A stretch of 64,000 bases of DNA, from NCBI GenBank assembly GCA_008921705.1, contig VFFE01006872.1:484100-548099 (forward strand), written 5' to 3'. Made by a program: the position numbers and the translations under genes. How positions within the stretch are numbered: position 1 is the stretch's first letter; every line of letters starts with the position of its first letter. This stretch comes from Burhinus oedicnemus (Eukaryota; Chordata; Aves; Charadriiformes; Burhinidae). The notes beneath the pieces are model-generated. The model did not search any database. It saw only the letters and a list, made by a program, of their open reading frames with translations, and was not told the origin of the DNA. This document shows positions 51,756-63,976 of the stretch, piece after piece.

Positions 51756-51771
51756 AGTGGAAATTTCCACT
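51756..51771. promoter_or_regulatory. Palindromic TonE / NF-kB-like site
   Basis: AGTGGAAATTTCCACT is a perfect 16-bp palindrome in an otherwise GC-dominated island. TGGAAATTTCC fits the TonEBP/NFAT5 consensus TGGAAANNYNY on both strands, and the core GGAAATTTCC also fits a symmetric Rel/NF-kB site. It lies about 500 bp ahead of the MRPS6 ATG. TonEBP control of SLC5A3 under hypertonic stress is established in mammals. Use of this particular site is inference. Confidence 0.5.
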
Positions 51772-52047
51772 CCCTGCAGCAGCCGCGGCCGCCGCGGCGG
51801 CGGCGGGAAGGAGGAAGGCGGGCGCAGGCCCCGGAGCCGCCGCGGGGCGGGGAGGCGACGCCCGCGCCGAGGCTCGGCCCGCCCGGTCCCCGGCGGCGGG
51901 TGTCCCCCTGCCGCCCCTCCACCCACCCCCTTGCCCCCTCGGGCCGGGGCGGCGGGGCAGCCCGCGGGCGGGCGGCGGCCCCACGGCGGGGCGGCGCTTG
52001 GCGCGGGCAGGGGGCGGCGCGGCGGAGCCTGCGCAGCTGCCGGCGCC

Positions 52048-52054
52048 CTTTAAG
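52048..52054 (+). promoter_or_regulatory. TATA-like element
   Basis: CTTTAAG is a rare AT patch within the densest part of the CpG island, about 215 bp before the start codon. CpG-island promoters often lack a TATA box, so its role is uncertain. Confidence 0.35.
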
Positions 52055-52267
52055 CCGCGCCGCCCGCCCGTCCGCCCGGGTGTCTGTGCAGCCTGGGAGC
52101 CGCGCGGGCAGGAGCCGCCGCCAGCACCGCCTGCCGCCGGGGACGCGCCTTCCTCCTCTGGTTCCCCCCCCCCATCTCCGGCATCGCCGCTGCCGCCCCC
52201 TCCTCCTCCTCCCCACCACCCTCTGCCCCGCCGCATCCCCGCTCTTCCCGCCACAGCCAGCTCTAAG

Positions 52268-52283
52268 ATGCCCCGCTATGAAC
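52268..52283 (+). CDS. MRPS6: Mitochondrial ribosomal protein S6, exon 1 (partial)
   Basis: MRPS6 is the bS6-type protein of the small subunit of the mitochondrial ribosome and is made in the cytosol and imported. Sixteen bases are visible: ATG CCC CGC TAT GAA C, that is MPRYE plus a C that fits the next residue, leucine. Vertebrate MRPS6 begins MPRYEL. The ATG is the first one after the inferred transcription start and has A at -3 (TAAGATGC). The frame is open for a long way upstream, so the start is chosen by family and not by a stop. A 20-N gap at 52284-52303 removes the rest of the exon and its splice donor. The later exons lie outside the window. Only five residues support the name; the CpG island and the position at its 3' edge add weight. 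Confidence 0.75.
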
Positions 52284-52303
52284 NNNNNNNNNNNNNNNNN
52301 NNN
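52284..52303. other. Assembly gap (20 N)
   Basis: Twenty Ns interrupt exon 1 immediately after the fifth codon. The round number suggests a placeholder, so the real missing length is unknown and no reading frame may be carried across it. The lost part should contain the rest of the exon and the 5' splice site. GC-rich sequence on the left explains why assembly failed here. Confidence 0.98.
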
Positions 52304-52377
52304 CCCCCATACCAGGGAAGTCTCAAGAATATCTTTTTCTTTTTCCCTGCCGTTGCTAACACCAGTTGAGCTCTGCT

Positions 52378-52442
52378 GATACGGCTCGCCGTATCGCCCA
52401 GGGGAAGGGTTGGTAGCCGTTGCCGCTGGTTTTTGGCGGCAA
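52378..52442. repeat. Two adjacent short perfect inverted repeats
   Basis: GATACGGC-TC-GCCGTATC at 52378-52395 has perfect 8-bp arms with a two-base centre. TTGCCGC at 52420-52426 pairs perfectly with GCGGCAA at 52436-52442. Both lie within 140 bp of the exon 1 gap and would be transcribed into the start of the intron. Confidence 0.7.
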
Positions 52443-55400
52443 TGATGATAAGTCGTGGTGTGAGCGAGTGGGGCTGCATGATGCTCTTTCTGTTTTACAA
52501 GAGCCGAATCAGTGCGGGGGGTGTGTGTACTTGCGTGTAAAAAAATAATAATTAAATGGAAACATCTCTGTGTAGGTGGGACCCTTTATTTGGAAAATAA
52601 TAGCTGGTACTGGCCCTTCTCTAGTACCTTCTATAGCCTTTGTTTATCTGCTACTTTCCAGCTTAATATGCAGTGCTGGTGTTGGAATGTAGCAGCACTT
52701 CTGCTGGGCTGTAACCGTTCTGATCTGACCCAGCGTGGACATGCTTGCTCTCGCATTTAACCTTCATTTAAATGAACATGTGTATTTGTCACAGAATAGC
52801 AGGAAGCTAAATAGTATTGCTGTGTTTCTTTTATAGTTACAGGAGCATCTCTTCATGTATTACATGTGCCGCATATACTAGTACATTTCCATTCATTTTA
52901 CATGTACCATCCACATGTCAGGGTTGGCTTTTTTTTTTTTAACTTGGCTTAACCGCAGAAGCTGTAGTAGACTTCTCAGGTGAGTCCTCTAGTGGAGAAA
53001 TACAGCAACAGGGAAAAAATCTGGTGACACTGCTGCACCACCTCACGGAGCAGCCTTTGCTCTGACAAAACACTGCTTTTTGGACTTGGGTTGTCAACAT
53101 GTGACTTTCTTTTACTTTTCTCTTTTTTTTTTTTCCCCACACCCCTCCCCATCAGTGTATAAGCCATAGGTAAGGCGATGAGCTTCTTTCTGTGTACATG
53201 CTGTTAATGTGGGAGATGCATTATGCCATGCAGACACTATAAATGCAGAGCAGGACAGAAAGCGTAGCAAATCTGACATAATACTGAGACACGCATAAAC
53301 TGACTACTCTGAGAGGATGCATGGAGTGCTGTTTGGCGGAAAGGATCTTTTGGTTCCTAGGATCTGAGCACAGAGATGCAGGGATAAGCTTTTAGCTGTA
53401 AGATGCTTCTAATGAGCATCGATGCATTCAGGATTTAACATATGCAACCTTTTCCTCTTTGAAGTTTGAGACTCTGGTGTATTCTTTCCTCATAGATGCA
53501 TCTTAAGGTGTTTATTAGCTCTGTGATTATGTTAAAACACTTAAGTTTTGGTTCAGGTGTACTGCTGTTTTTAACCTACCTTTGTATGAACTCTAAAATT
53601 TAGAGAGTTATCTCTAGAGGGTGTTTTTTTGTTGCTGTTGATATACACCAGATCTAGGTGCTTTTTTGTGTTCCAGCACCTTACTACTGCTGCCTTTCTT
53701 CTGTAATGAGAACACTTGAAAAAAAAATTCTGTAGTGGTTGTATGCTACATGGTGCTGCTGAATCCTGGCAAAGGGGTTGCTCTAATGACCCCCATAGTG
53801 GTGCATAATCTCAACTGTAATGCTAACTTAAATTAGTCAAACCATGGAGACCTGAGTGTGAGGCTAATAAAACAGCCTGAAATTAGAGTGACTACATCTC
53901 TCCAGCTTCTACAGGAAGGAGTTACCATATACAGTCCTGAATAAATTACTCTGCTTCTTACCACTAGTGCTTCCTGATGAAGCTACCCTGGGCAGGTGTT
54001 CGCTGTCCTGCCATGTCAGTGCCACTGGGCAGTGACTGCATGCTCTGGTGCCTACTTTAGTTTGAGAACTGAGCAAGTGCTGACTGTTGGTGTCTTTGGC
54101 ATCCTTCCTTATCTCTGACGGCTCCCTTGCCTTGCAAAACAAAGTAAGCTCCCCCCGCCCCCCCACGCCTGGCTTTCTTGCGCTTTAGGGCTGTCGTTAA
54201 CTCCTGTGAGCTCCCTGGCAGCTTGAGCACAAACCCTCTCAAAGCCACAGTCTGGTAAAATTTCACAGCTTTCTTCAGGGGCAAACTTCATGATTTTGTG
54301 GGTTTCCCCCACCCACAATTATTTTTAGTGGTTACCTTGGCATTTTCATAGATCTCGTCAGAATAAATCCCTCAAATTCACTTTTGTTGCTTCACGCTCT
54401 TACTCCCTGGTACTGCTTGTGTTCAAGTCAGGGATCCCTCCTCATTCTTTCCTTGCATGTGGCTTCTGTTGTGAACCATGGACTCTGTTGTGCAGCTGGT
54501 CTCTTCCCCACCCAGCTAGCCTGGACATGGTTACAGGGTGAGCATGACCCCTCAGTCCTGCCTCATGCTCCTGTGTGCCCTTGCTTCTTGGCAGACTTCC
54601 TTAGAACCTCGTCAGCTTTCCTTTTGTGTCTTAAAAATGCAACACCCAAGATGTTGGGGCGGGCAAGGGGGAAAACTTTTACTTTCAGATTTTGTCACCA
54701 GTGTCTGCGTGTACTTTTCACCAAAGTTCATGACTTTGTTCTGAAGTCAAAGCTGAGCAGCCATTCTCTGACCTGTTTTGCGAGTAGCGTGTGATCAGGT
54801 AATTGACTTGCACTGGAAATACTGTATTTGTAAATTGCCTGTGGACAGAGTCCTTGATCAGCAGAGACCCCAGTCAGTGACGCTTAGGAAAACAATAATA
54901 AAAAAAGCTAAAAGCACCTCCAAAATAAATAAATAAAAAGCTACTTCTCTGTGGCATGGTGGTGTTTGAAGAGTAGCTGCAGTGAGGGACTTGGATTGCA
55001 TTACTTTGTGTGTGAGTATATGGAGGAGATGCTTTGGGAAAAGAAAGGTATGAGGCCAGTGAAGTGACTGGAACTTAGGGTGGGAATAATGAATTTTGCC
55101 CAGGTATCTGGCTTTCTACACGCCAACATGCAAATCGCAAGTAGTACGGTGAGCCTGAGGAGTTGGATGGCAGACTTGTTATCAGTAGCATACAGATGTA
55201 TGTAAACAACAGGTTGCCTACCCTCAAGAGCCCGAGTCAAACACTACAGTTGTGGTGGAGGTAGAGGTGCAAAATGAAGACACAGCTGTTCATGCTCTAA
55301 GCTTTACTACTCATAGCAAAAGATTAATTTCTAATTATTTCTAACTTTGTCCCAGGAGAGTCATCTTCGGCTTTCAGCGGGGGGATTATGGCAGGGCAGG

Positions 55401-58400
55401 ACCTTCAGCAGGAAAGGGTAGTGACCCACTAGTGAATTAGCAAGAGTTGTCGCTTGCTGGAGAAAGGAGAGCTCTTGAGGCTGGCTTCCTCTTCCTACCC
55501 TTCTCGTCCTGCCGAAACTCCCTTGAGAGCCCGGGGAAGGAAGTGGGGGGGGAAAGGGAAGGAAGAGCTGGAAATGGCTTCCTATTGCTCTGATGCTGTT
55601 TTGCAGACTGACCACAGGGCGGCAATGCGAGACACCCTCCAAGGAAAATTGGCAGCCTGGGGAACCTAGGACAGACAGAGGAGGTGGCGGTATTCCCATG
55701 CTCTTCTTGCTGCTACTCGACTCTTGCGAGCCGGGACACCTGTCTTCAACAAAAGAGCTTTGTAACTGGAACTGAAGTGAATGGACAGTTTGAAAATACT
55801 TATATTAGAGTATTTCACTCAACATGAGGGAGCATATCAATATTCTGTTAGCAGCATACTCTTATCCCCCACTTCACCTGTAACAAAGGACAAATACATA
55901 GTATGTGTCATAGTCTGAAACGTAATTACCTTGTTTCAGCAAATACGTGGACTAGGGAACCCATCCACCCACCTCTGGAATGCTACGGTGAATCTGAGCT
56001 CTCCGTTTGACGTACATGTTCACACAACATAAGTTGTCTTCAGCATGTGTTTGTTGCCATGTTTCAAAAATTCCCTACCTGCTGTGGAGATGATTAGCTA
56101 TTTTAGGAAAGCCAAAGTAATGGGCAGTAGTGTTGCTTGACATCTTGACTATTACACTTAATTGCTGTGTAGGCAACTGCAGCTATTGGGCTCTTGATAC
56201 CTTCGTTGCTAGGAGGAAGGTGGGGAGAATGAAGAGGGCAGTAAGCAGGCAGATACTGCTTTTGTTTTCTTTCCTTTCTGGTGAACCTACCTGTTCTGAC
56301 AGTTGAACTGTACATCTTTCCTGCCCCTCTGCCCTACTTAGCAAGTTAAGATTACACAAAAGTTTTTCCTCTATTTCCTTTGACTTTTTTAGTAGGCTGA
56401 AACAGTGTTATGCCCAGCAGGGAAGGACCCTTTTGTCGGGGGTGGTGCTGGAAAGAAGACCAAAGACTTGGAGCCAGAAGACAAGATTGGAAAACCACAA
56501 GATCTAGCGTTGACTGTCCTGTACGAGTCAGCTTTTTGTTTTCTGCCTTAAGCACTTCCATAAGAATAACTGGATTTTGAAGTGTGTGGTACAGACAGCG
56601 CTTGAGAATGATACCCTTTGCTGACATTTGCCACTTTTCAATCTTAAGACTTGAGAGAGGTCCTCTTCTAAGTTTCTGCCAAGTGTGGGATATGTGCCTG
56701 GCTTGGGTATGGGGGGAGGCAGAGGATTATTCTCTTCTACAGGATAGTTTAAGACTTTTTATAGCAGGTAGTTGTTAGCTAGGTGAATTTGGCAAAGTTG
56801 TCCAAAGTGAGTACTAAGTTGGTGGCAAGAATAAGGGACTCGAAAGCCTCTTGGTTTATACGGGCTTCTACAGTGTATCGAGTGACGTGCTTGAGTGAGT
56901 GAGTGTAACGGGGTGCCCTAGTTACCTCTGCCACTCTTGTTCCCTAAGCTGTAGAGCGGCAAGCCCGAGTGCTGAGGCAGGGCTGTGGGCAGTCCCTGTG
57001 TCCATGCTGGGACTGGCAGACTTCAGTGGGATTTGGCTAGCCCCTCTTCAGTTGGCAGGAATGGCAGCTTAACCTTTAAGATACGACTTCCCCTGTTTGC
57101 CCCCGTTACCTACTTAGCAATGTGCTCTTCTCTCTTGGCTGTGTAGCTCTCCTCATTTGTTCACTGTGTGTATGTATACGTGTGGATGCATCATGTTTAT
57201 GAACAGGGAGATGCTTGTAAACTTCAGCATGAGAGCAGACTGTCTACCGTTTAACTGTTGAAAAACAAGGAAGGAGAACCTGTTGTGATAAAATAGCATT
57301 GTTGCTCTCCATTATTGTAAAAACCCTCAAAAGTAACTGGCTCTTTTGAAGATGTCCGTTATATCACTTGGAATAAGCTGTTAAATTAATTCAAGTTTGA
57401 ATGTGTGTATATGTTTTCTTTTTTCTAATACACCATACATACCATATTTTGTAATGATGGAAGTTCTTGCTTTCTTTACGTATTCTTTCAGGAGCTGATT
57501 TCTCCAGTGCCCTTGTTCCAGAGCCATAACGCTGGCAATTTCCACCCAAAACTTACTTTGGTGGTTGTTGATTATTGGTGAAGTAACTTACCTTGCTTTT
57601 TGTCAGACTCCAGCCAGAGCAGGCTACTAATTCTTTGAGCCACAGCTGCCCAGGCCTCCTCTGCTACAAGTCTGTGGCAATGTAAGGGTTGGTTATGTGG
57701 AGGCAGTTGACTGATAGAGCTGTATATACCAGCCTCTGTGCTGCTTATCCTAGGGCAGCAGAAACCACTGGGCACCAGGTTGATCCTTTCAAAACCGCCT
57801 GCCCAGTGGACCAGCTGGTGTGCATTCTGTAGAAGAGCTGATAAGAAGGTGAAAGGGGGGGGAAAAATAAAAGGGAGGACAGATGGGCAAAATGTAGTTA
57901 TGTAGAAGTGGGACAGGAAAGATGGGGTGTAAAAAATATGGAAAATAAGGCAGTATCTGTGTAAGTGAAGGATCTGTACTGTGGGAGCACTAGTAGAAAT
58001 ACTAGTGCTGGAAATGAGATACTACAGAAATGCATCACTCCTGGTGGGATGAGGGGAGGGGAAACAAGCAGATGGTGTAAAGGAAGGGTCATGAATCCTA
58101 GAAATATGAAAGTGAGGAACTACATAGGAACTATCTTTCTACTATTTCTCACATCTTTTTTAATTCTGGTTTGTCCACTTGCAAGCCAGTCTTTGTGCTT
58201 CAGTTATGCAAACATCTAAGGAATAATAATTAAAACCAAAGGTACATACAGAGCATGGATACAGGAGGGGAATGGGTTCAGTGGAGTTGATGTGTTTGTG
58301 TTTGAGACTATTAAAAAAGGAAATCAATGTTTGGTAGCTTTTAATATAGGTGATTACGAAACTTGATGTAGAATAGCACTATTTGTTTTATAACCCAGAT

Positions 58401-60281
58401 AACTTTATTTAAGCCTTGTTTTGGTGTCTTAAAATCCCCCAGAAGGATCAGAAATCTCACAAGAGCACCCAGCAGACCAGGAAGCTTGGAAGGCCTCAAA
58501 CTTAAATTCTAGGATTATGTATGCTCTGGAAACTTCTGTCTCGCGTTTCAATAAAACTTATGATGCTTTATGTTCTGGGAAAGATCGTGGGCAGCCACAA
58601 ATGTGATGGGAACTTGGGGAGGTCCTAAATAAGCTTAAGGAGCCTGGTTTTATTTTTTTTTTGTTCCCTGTAGAAATTCGAGGAAGAAGTTCTTCCTAGT
58701 ATTTTGCCCAGTTGCATGGTCACTGACACTTGCACTACTCCTTTCTCGTTCCCCAAGTAACTTCTGAAGTCTGTGCTCTCCTAGCCAAGATCCTCTTCAA
58801 ATGGGGTGAACCAGCATGTTTTCCTAGGATAGGAGCATGCTAGTCACAGAAGTTACTAGTGAATGGTGATAACCACTGACTGGATCACGTTTTTATACCT
58901 TGCGGCTGAAGAAAAGGGTCATCTTCAGTAGTGGTGGAGATCTTACAACACTTTCTGGTGGAGTGCTTCTAATAGAGTGATAACGTTTGTCTTGTATGCC
59001 CAGAAAACTTAATTATTTGGTCCCAAATCCTCTATAGAAATCAAATACTTGCATGTTTACGCTTTTTTTCTTTACCCATTCTCTTGCTGTCGCTCTTAGT
59101 GACTAATTTAGGCAAATAGGACTTGCCAGTGGCAGTGAAAATGTTTGTGTTTCTGAACTTTAGTTGCCACAAGAAGAAATTTGAGTCTTCAGGCTCAGTG
59201 TCCCCCTGCAGCTTCCAACTTAGTATGTCAGCTGACATCTTGACACATTTACCTGGCAGGGAAAATTCTGCCTGATGCCATAATCTTCTATTTTTTGCCA
59301 TGTCCTGGAGGAGACAACCTGTCCCGCCTCCTTTAAAATGGCTTGCTTTCCCTCTTTGCCCTATTGTGATTTTTACTTAGTTACTGGGAAGGCACATGGT
59401 CAACAGTACCCTTCTTCCTCTTCTGCTTCCAGTTCCTATGTAGAAGGAAGAACATCATCTGTCTGCAGTTGCAAAGAAAAGCATTGGTTTCCATCCTGAG
59501 GGATGGAGCTGCTTATTGTGACAACCTGTCTTTGGGTACTTGAGCTTCTGGTAGTCATCTGCTTGAGTTAGGGCAGAGGCATGCATGATTCAGTTCATTT
59601 GCCAGGGAAGAGTGGCCCAGTTCCTCAGTGGTGCTGAGCAGCAGCTGTACTTTCTGCTCTCTCCAGGGAACCCAGATAACATCTGTCGCTTGTGTAAACA
59701 TCAGCCAATTCTTTGAGCTGATGAGGGGAAAAAGGAAGTGCTTACCTACATATTTTCTTTAAACTAACAGTCAGTGTAACTTAAGAAAGACTAGTTCACC
59801 AGTTGAAGACCTGAGCAAGATGACTACAGTATGCCTAGGTAGGCATGGAGTAGGTGGTCCTTTCTGGTACCTATTTTAACAAATAAAAAGGAACTTTCTA
59901 CCTCTTCCCTTCTGTTGTTGTCCACTCTCTCTCTGGCTCCCCCCCACCCCCGCAAGCTGTTAGCCGTTTTCAGAAGAACAGTGAAAGCAAATAATCCGCT
60001 ATTCCTGACAGAGTACTAGGGACTCATGGGGAAAGAAACCATTCGAATGTGCACGTCGCAGGCAGTGGCATGAAGTGGCTTGCTGAGGCACTGCTGGTGA
60101 TGTAGTTTCCAGAAAATAAGCCACCTTCCTCTTGCTTTGCAATTCGGCGGTACTGTAACTTCTGTTGCGTTTAGAGTGCTGAATGAGCACTGCAATAAAG
60201 CTGCATCCTCTTTCTTCTGCTCTTCCCACTGCCCCCACCCTCAAATCTGTCACTTGATAGGTCATCTAGGGATATACACTT

Positions 60282-60299
60282 GGGATGGGGGGGAGGGGG
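60282..60299 (+). other. G-rich tract, possible G-quadruplex
   Basis: GGG-AT-GGGGGGG-A-GGGGG can be parsed as four G3 runs with one- or two-base loops on the plus strand, which is the non-template strand of the inferred intron. Confidence 0.5.
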
Positions 60300-61170
60300 A
60301 AGAACGGTTAAAAACAAAAACAATTGATCTGCTGCTCTAACACTGTCAATCACAGCGCCCTTCAGCTTCAGTTGGCCTCCAGTACTCCAGTTACCGGTTC
60401 TGTAATAGTCACCAGCAGCATTACATTTCTGACTGGCAAATACAGTGTAGTTCTCTGTTTCTTCTGCCGAACTGCATGCTGTGAGGTTACTTATTTCTCT
60501 CGTGTCTCCTTCAGCACTCCTTTAGAAAAGAATTGAGAAGACTGTATTGTGGAGGAAGCTTCTTTTTCTGATGCTGCAGTAGAAAGAAGACCAGAACTGG
60601 AGCGATTCCTGAAACCCCAGACAAAAAAAAGTGCATTATGTGTTCATAGCAACTCCTTTGAGTGACTGACTTGAACTTTGCACATCAAATTGGACTTTTA
60701 TGATAGTGATGATTTATAGAGTTGCCTCTGTGGCACCTGTGTTCTCCAAGGCCGGCAGAAGTGTGGATGCAGTGCCACTTTGGGGCAGCAGAGCACGTGT
60801 GGCAAACAGGTTAGGTTGCTGCTGGTTCAGGTAACTTGTAAATGTGCTACTCTTTTACTCCAGCCTGTTCAGCTGCTGGGAATGCCAGTCCAGACCTTAA
60901 CTGAAGTTATTTATTAGATGCTACAGGTCCGTTTCTGCCTCTGAGCTTTCCTGCTTCCTACCACGTACCCCGTTTGTCTCAGGTGGGATTTCTGCCCGGC
61001 GCCTCTGCCCCATCTCCTGGTTTACGAGGGAAGGTCCTGAAACTGCAGTCCTGGATGTTTAGGGCTCTGTTGAGCAGCTGGCAAGGACAGCCCCTGATTT
61101 CTCAAGAGCATGTAATACATAAAGATAAGTTAATGTGTATCAGTTATTCCATGAAGAACATTTGTGCTCC

Positions 61171-61189
61171 TTTTTTTTTTTTTTTTTTT
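61171..61189 (+). repeat. T19 homopolymer
   Basis: Nineteen uninterrupted T residues lie within the inferred intron. No flanking retroposon body is recognised, so it is recorded as a simple repeat only. Confidence 0.9.
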
Positions 61190-63948
61190 GTCAGTACCAC
61201 AATGTGTGCTGTTCTAATAACTTGAGATTAAACTCGCATGGGGTGTCTCAGAAGTCCTTCTGAAGACTTGAGGTCATAACTTGCTGAAAGTTCAGAGCGA
61301 CGAGTCTCATTTTCGTAATGAAAAAAAGTTCCAGGGTTATTTTAGAATTAGGTCTAATAAGAAACTGGTACAAGAAGCTACTTTAGTACAGTAATTTGGT
61401 AACAGTGCAGCAAATTTGTAGTGGCTACTGAAAACTTTCCACCTTCCTGCTCAACTAAGTTGAACCCTGCAAAATTCAGGTGTTGATTACAAGGGTGATG
61501 GTTCAGGTCTCTGTAGACTGATGATTTCAAATGGATAGTCTGGCTGTACCTTCCAGTAGAAAATGCTCAAGAAATTTCACGTATTGTTTATTTTGGTTAG
61601 AATGAGCCCGTAGTAGTTTGTCAAGTATCCTAATTGGGAAATGTCATAATTTATTTAAGGACAGCTGCATCTTCTACTTACACGTACCTCTTGTATCAAA
61701 TAGACCTAGTTTTAACAAATATTGTTGTGATTTATGCATATTGCTGTACAGTATAGTTCTGCAAGGTCATTGATTAACCTATAGGGAAGATGTTGGGAAG
61801 TGAACTAAACTTCAAGTCTAACATTTTTCAGTAAGAGAGCAGGACAATGGAAGAGGGAAAATACCGTTTATTACTATTTCTTTATCTTGCCCATTATTCC
61901 AATTTCTGTATGGTAGTTTTTATTCTTTTGGCTGTGTCTCAGTAACATCTCTTTTTCTACTTTCCTTAAAATATTTATAGTTTTGGTATAAACATTGTAA
62001 TGTAGTTGCATTTCAAAATTTAGCTGAATGTAGTTAAAGATGCAACACTATTAAAGTGTTACTGAAAAGTGCTTAAAACTAAGAATAGTACATTATACTT
62101 GTATCTGATGGTGTCATATGATCTGAAGTGTTTATAATTTTGTGTTGGATTAAACTAATAGACTATTTAACTTCTGCTGCGTTTGCGGGTGGGGATAAAT
62201 GTGAATTCTTCTGTGGAAGAGTTTCAAATACATCTGTGGTTTGAGGCTTATGAGCATGATAAATTTAGCACACTACTGTAATCAGTCCATTTTGTGCCAT
62301 GTCGCTCATCATTGGCTATAACTCCAGCAGAATGAATATCTGTATTCTCATGCGGGTCTGTGGTGGTGGTGGGGAACCCTTACTATCTTTTTTGATTCTG
62401 AGCTACGCTTGAAAAACAGCCAGCTTGTACGAATAACATGATTGTGAATTTCTCCTTAAGGCTGAAGTTGTGGTTTGCTGTAAGCTTTTTTTTTTTTTAA
62501 AATACATCTGCCTTAATGAGAAGTGCACATTCTTACATCAGCGCTGTTGCTGCCCTTGGTAAGGCAGAAGGGGGAGTGTGTGCATTTTCAACCTTAACAA
62601 AACTTTCTCTTATGGTCTATCTGAGAATTTGTAGTGTTTTCATTTACTCTTTTTTAAACAAAATGAATATGCAATGGCAATGCTAAACAGGAAACCACCC
62701 AAATACTAGAATATGTTATCTGGGTGTTTGTATTAATCATAGATGAATTAATAGGGAAATGTGAGCTTCAGCATAGTGCCAGAACACTTCTGCAAATGAA
62801 GTGGAATGAGGGATGCCTGAAGCTGATGCTTGTAAGACTTCTAAGGCTGGTAAACTCCATGGTCAGAACAAAGATCCAGTGATTTTTGTGCCCATTACCT
62901 TTACGAGTGGGTGGGAAAGAGGAATAGAGTCAGACCCTGTTCCTTAGTGTTCTGTAATAATCTTCAATACTAGATTTGTGTTCTGATCTTTAGACTAAAT
63001 CCATTCTTTGCTTTGATCTTCTCTTCCCTTGCTGTGCCCGTTCAGTGTAGGAAGTAGAAGAATCTTACGTCCAGCATTCTCTAAACCTATTAAATGGTTT
63101 TGGGTGGGTATAGGTAAATGATACCTCCCAAGGTATAAATAGGAGATAGCAGCATCCTACCTCCATGGCAGAGGTAGGAGCCAGTGTGCAGCTCTTCAGT
63201 GCCCCTTCCTTTCCCATCTATCCGGTTGTCTGCCAGCAAGTCTTTTTATTATCCCCTTCCCTCCACTTCGAGTGCTTCAATCCTGCTTGCCTAAATGAGT
63301 GCCTGTTTCCTGACGTGCTTTGGTAGAATTGAGTGTGATTGGGGGTTCAGGAATAGAGTGACAGGGTATGCTTTGCCTCAGAACCTTCTGTCTCTGATGT
63401 TAATGTGATCCTCTTCATGCTTGGATGCAAATGGATGGTGCAGGGAACAGTGCTTCCTGGCTTCCTAGTAACTGCCTGCTACCAAAATCCATCCTGTTCT
63501 CCCTCCTGTGCCTAGGGTGCTCTGAAAAAATCCTAAAAACCACGTGGGTGTGGGTATCAAAAGGCAGATGGCAGACAGAAATACCCTAGAGCTGGATGTC
63601 AGGCATAGTTTTGCTTATGTCACTTAGTTGAATGGGAATTTTTCTTCACTTAGATTACATGGGATATGTATGAAGAGCTTTCAGAGTAAAATGTAACCCT
63701 TTGATCATGTGTATCCCAGACAAGTGCAAACTCGTCTAAAACCTACAAAATAACATGGTTCTCTAGCTGATCATAAATTTACGTTGTTTCTCAACAGCGT
63801 TGTGACTTCGCTTTGATTTTAGGTCTAGCAACCAGCTGGTGTCTCAAGTGCGTGCATGTGATGTCAAGATCTATCAAGATTTGTGGGGTGCAGTGCTAGA
63901 GCAATACAGGAAATTATTAGCCAGGTTAACACTCCTTAGTGGGTGCTT

Positions 63949-63976
63949 CCCTCCCCCCCCATCCCCCCCCATCCCC
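63949..63976 (-). other. C-rich tract, G-quadruplex-capable on minus strand
   Basis: C runs of 3, 8, 8 and 4 are separated by T, AT and AT. The minus strand therefore carries four G runs with very short loops, and the plus strand could form an i-motif. Confidence 0.7.

Larger units (their letters stand above)
51000..52283 (+). promoter_or_regulatory. CpG island promoter of MRPS6 (and probably SLC5A3)
   Basis: GC and CpG content climb from about 51.0 kb and are extreme from 51.55 kb to the gap. GC boxes of the GGGGCGG type occur near 51845, 51940, 51983 and 52013. There is a GCCTGCGCAGC half-site of NRF1 type at 52027-52037, as is common for nuclear genes of mitochondrial proteins. A TATA-like CTTTAAG is at 52048-52054. 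Transcription probably starts about 25-35 bp beyond it, near 52080, leaving an untranslated leader of roughly 190 nt with no ATG before 52268. In mammals MRPS6 and SLC5A3 use one promoter; that it is shared here is inferred from the gene order known elsewhere. Large overlapping open frames across the island are GC artefacts. Confidence 0.85.

Noticed and set aside
51055..52369. Open frames of 300-354 codons on the plus strand, and of 134-228 codons on the minus strand, across the CpG island
   Set aside because: They are Pro/Arg/Gly/Ala-rich, overlap each other in several frames and come from the lack of AT-rich stop codons in very GC-rich DNA. One of them runs in frame into MPRYE, but the MRPS6 family starts at that methionine.
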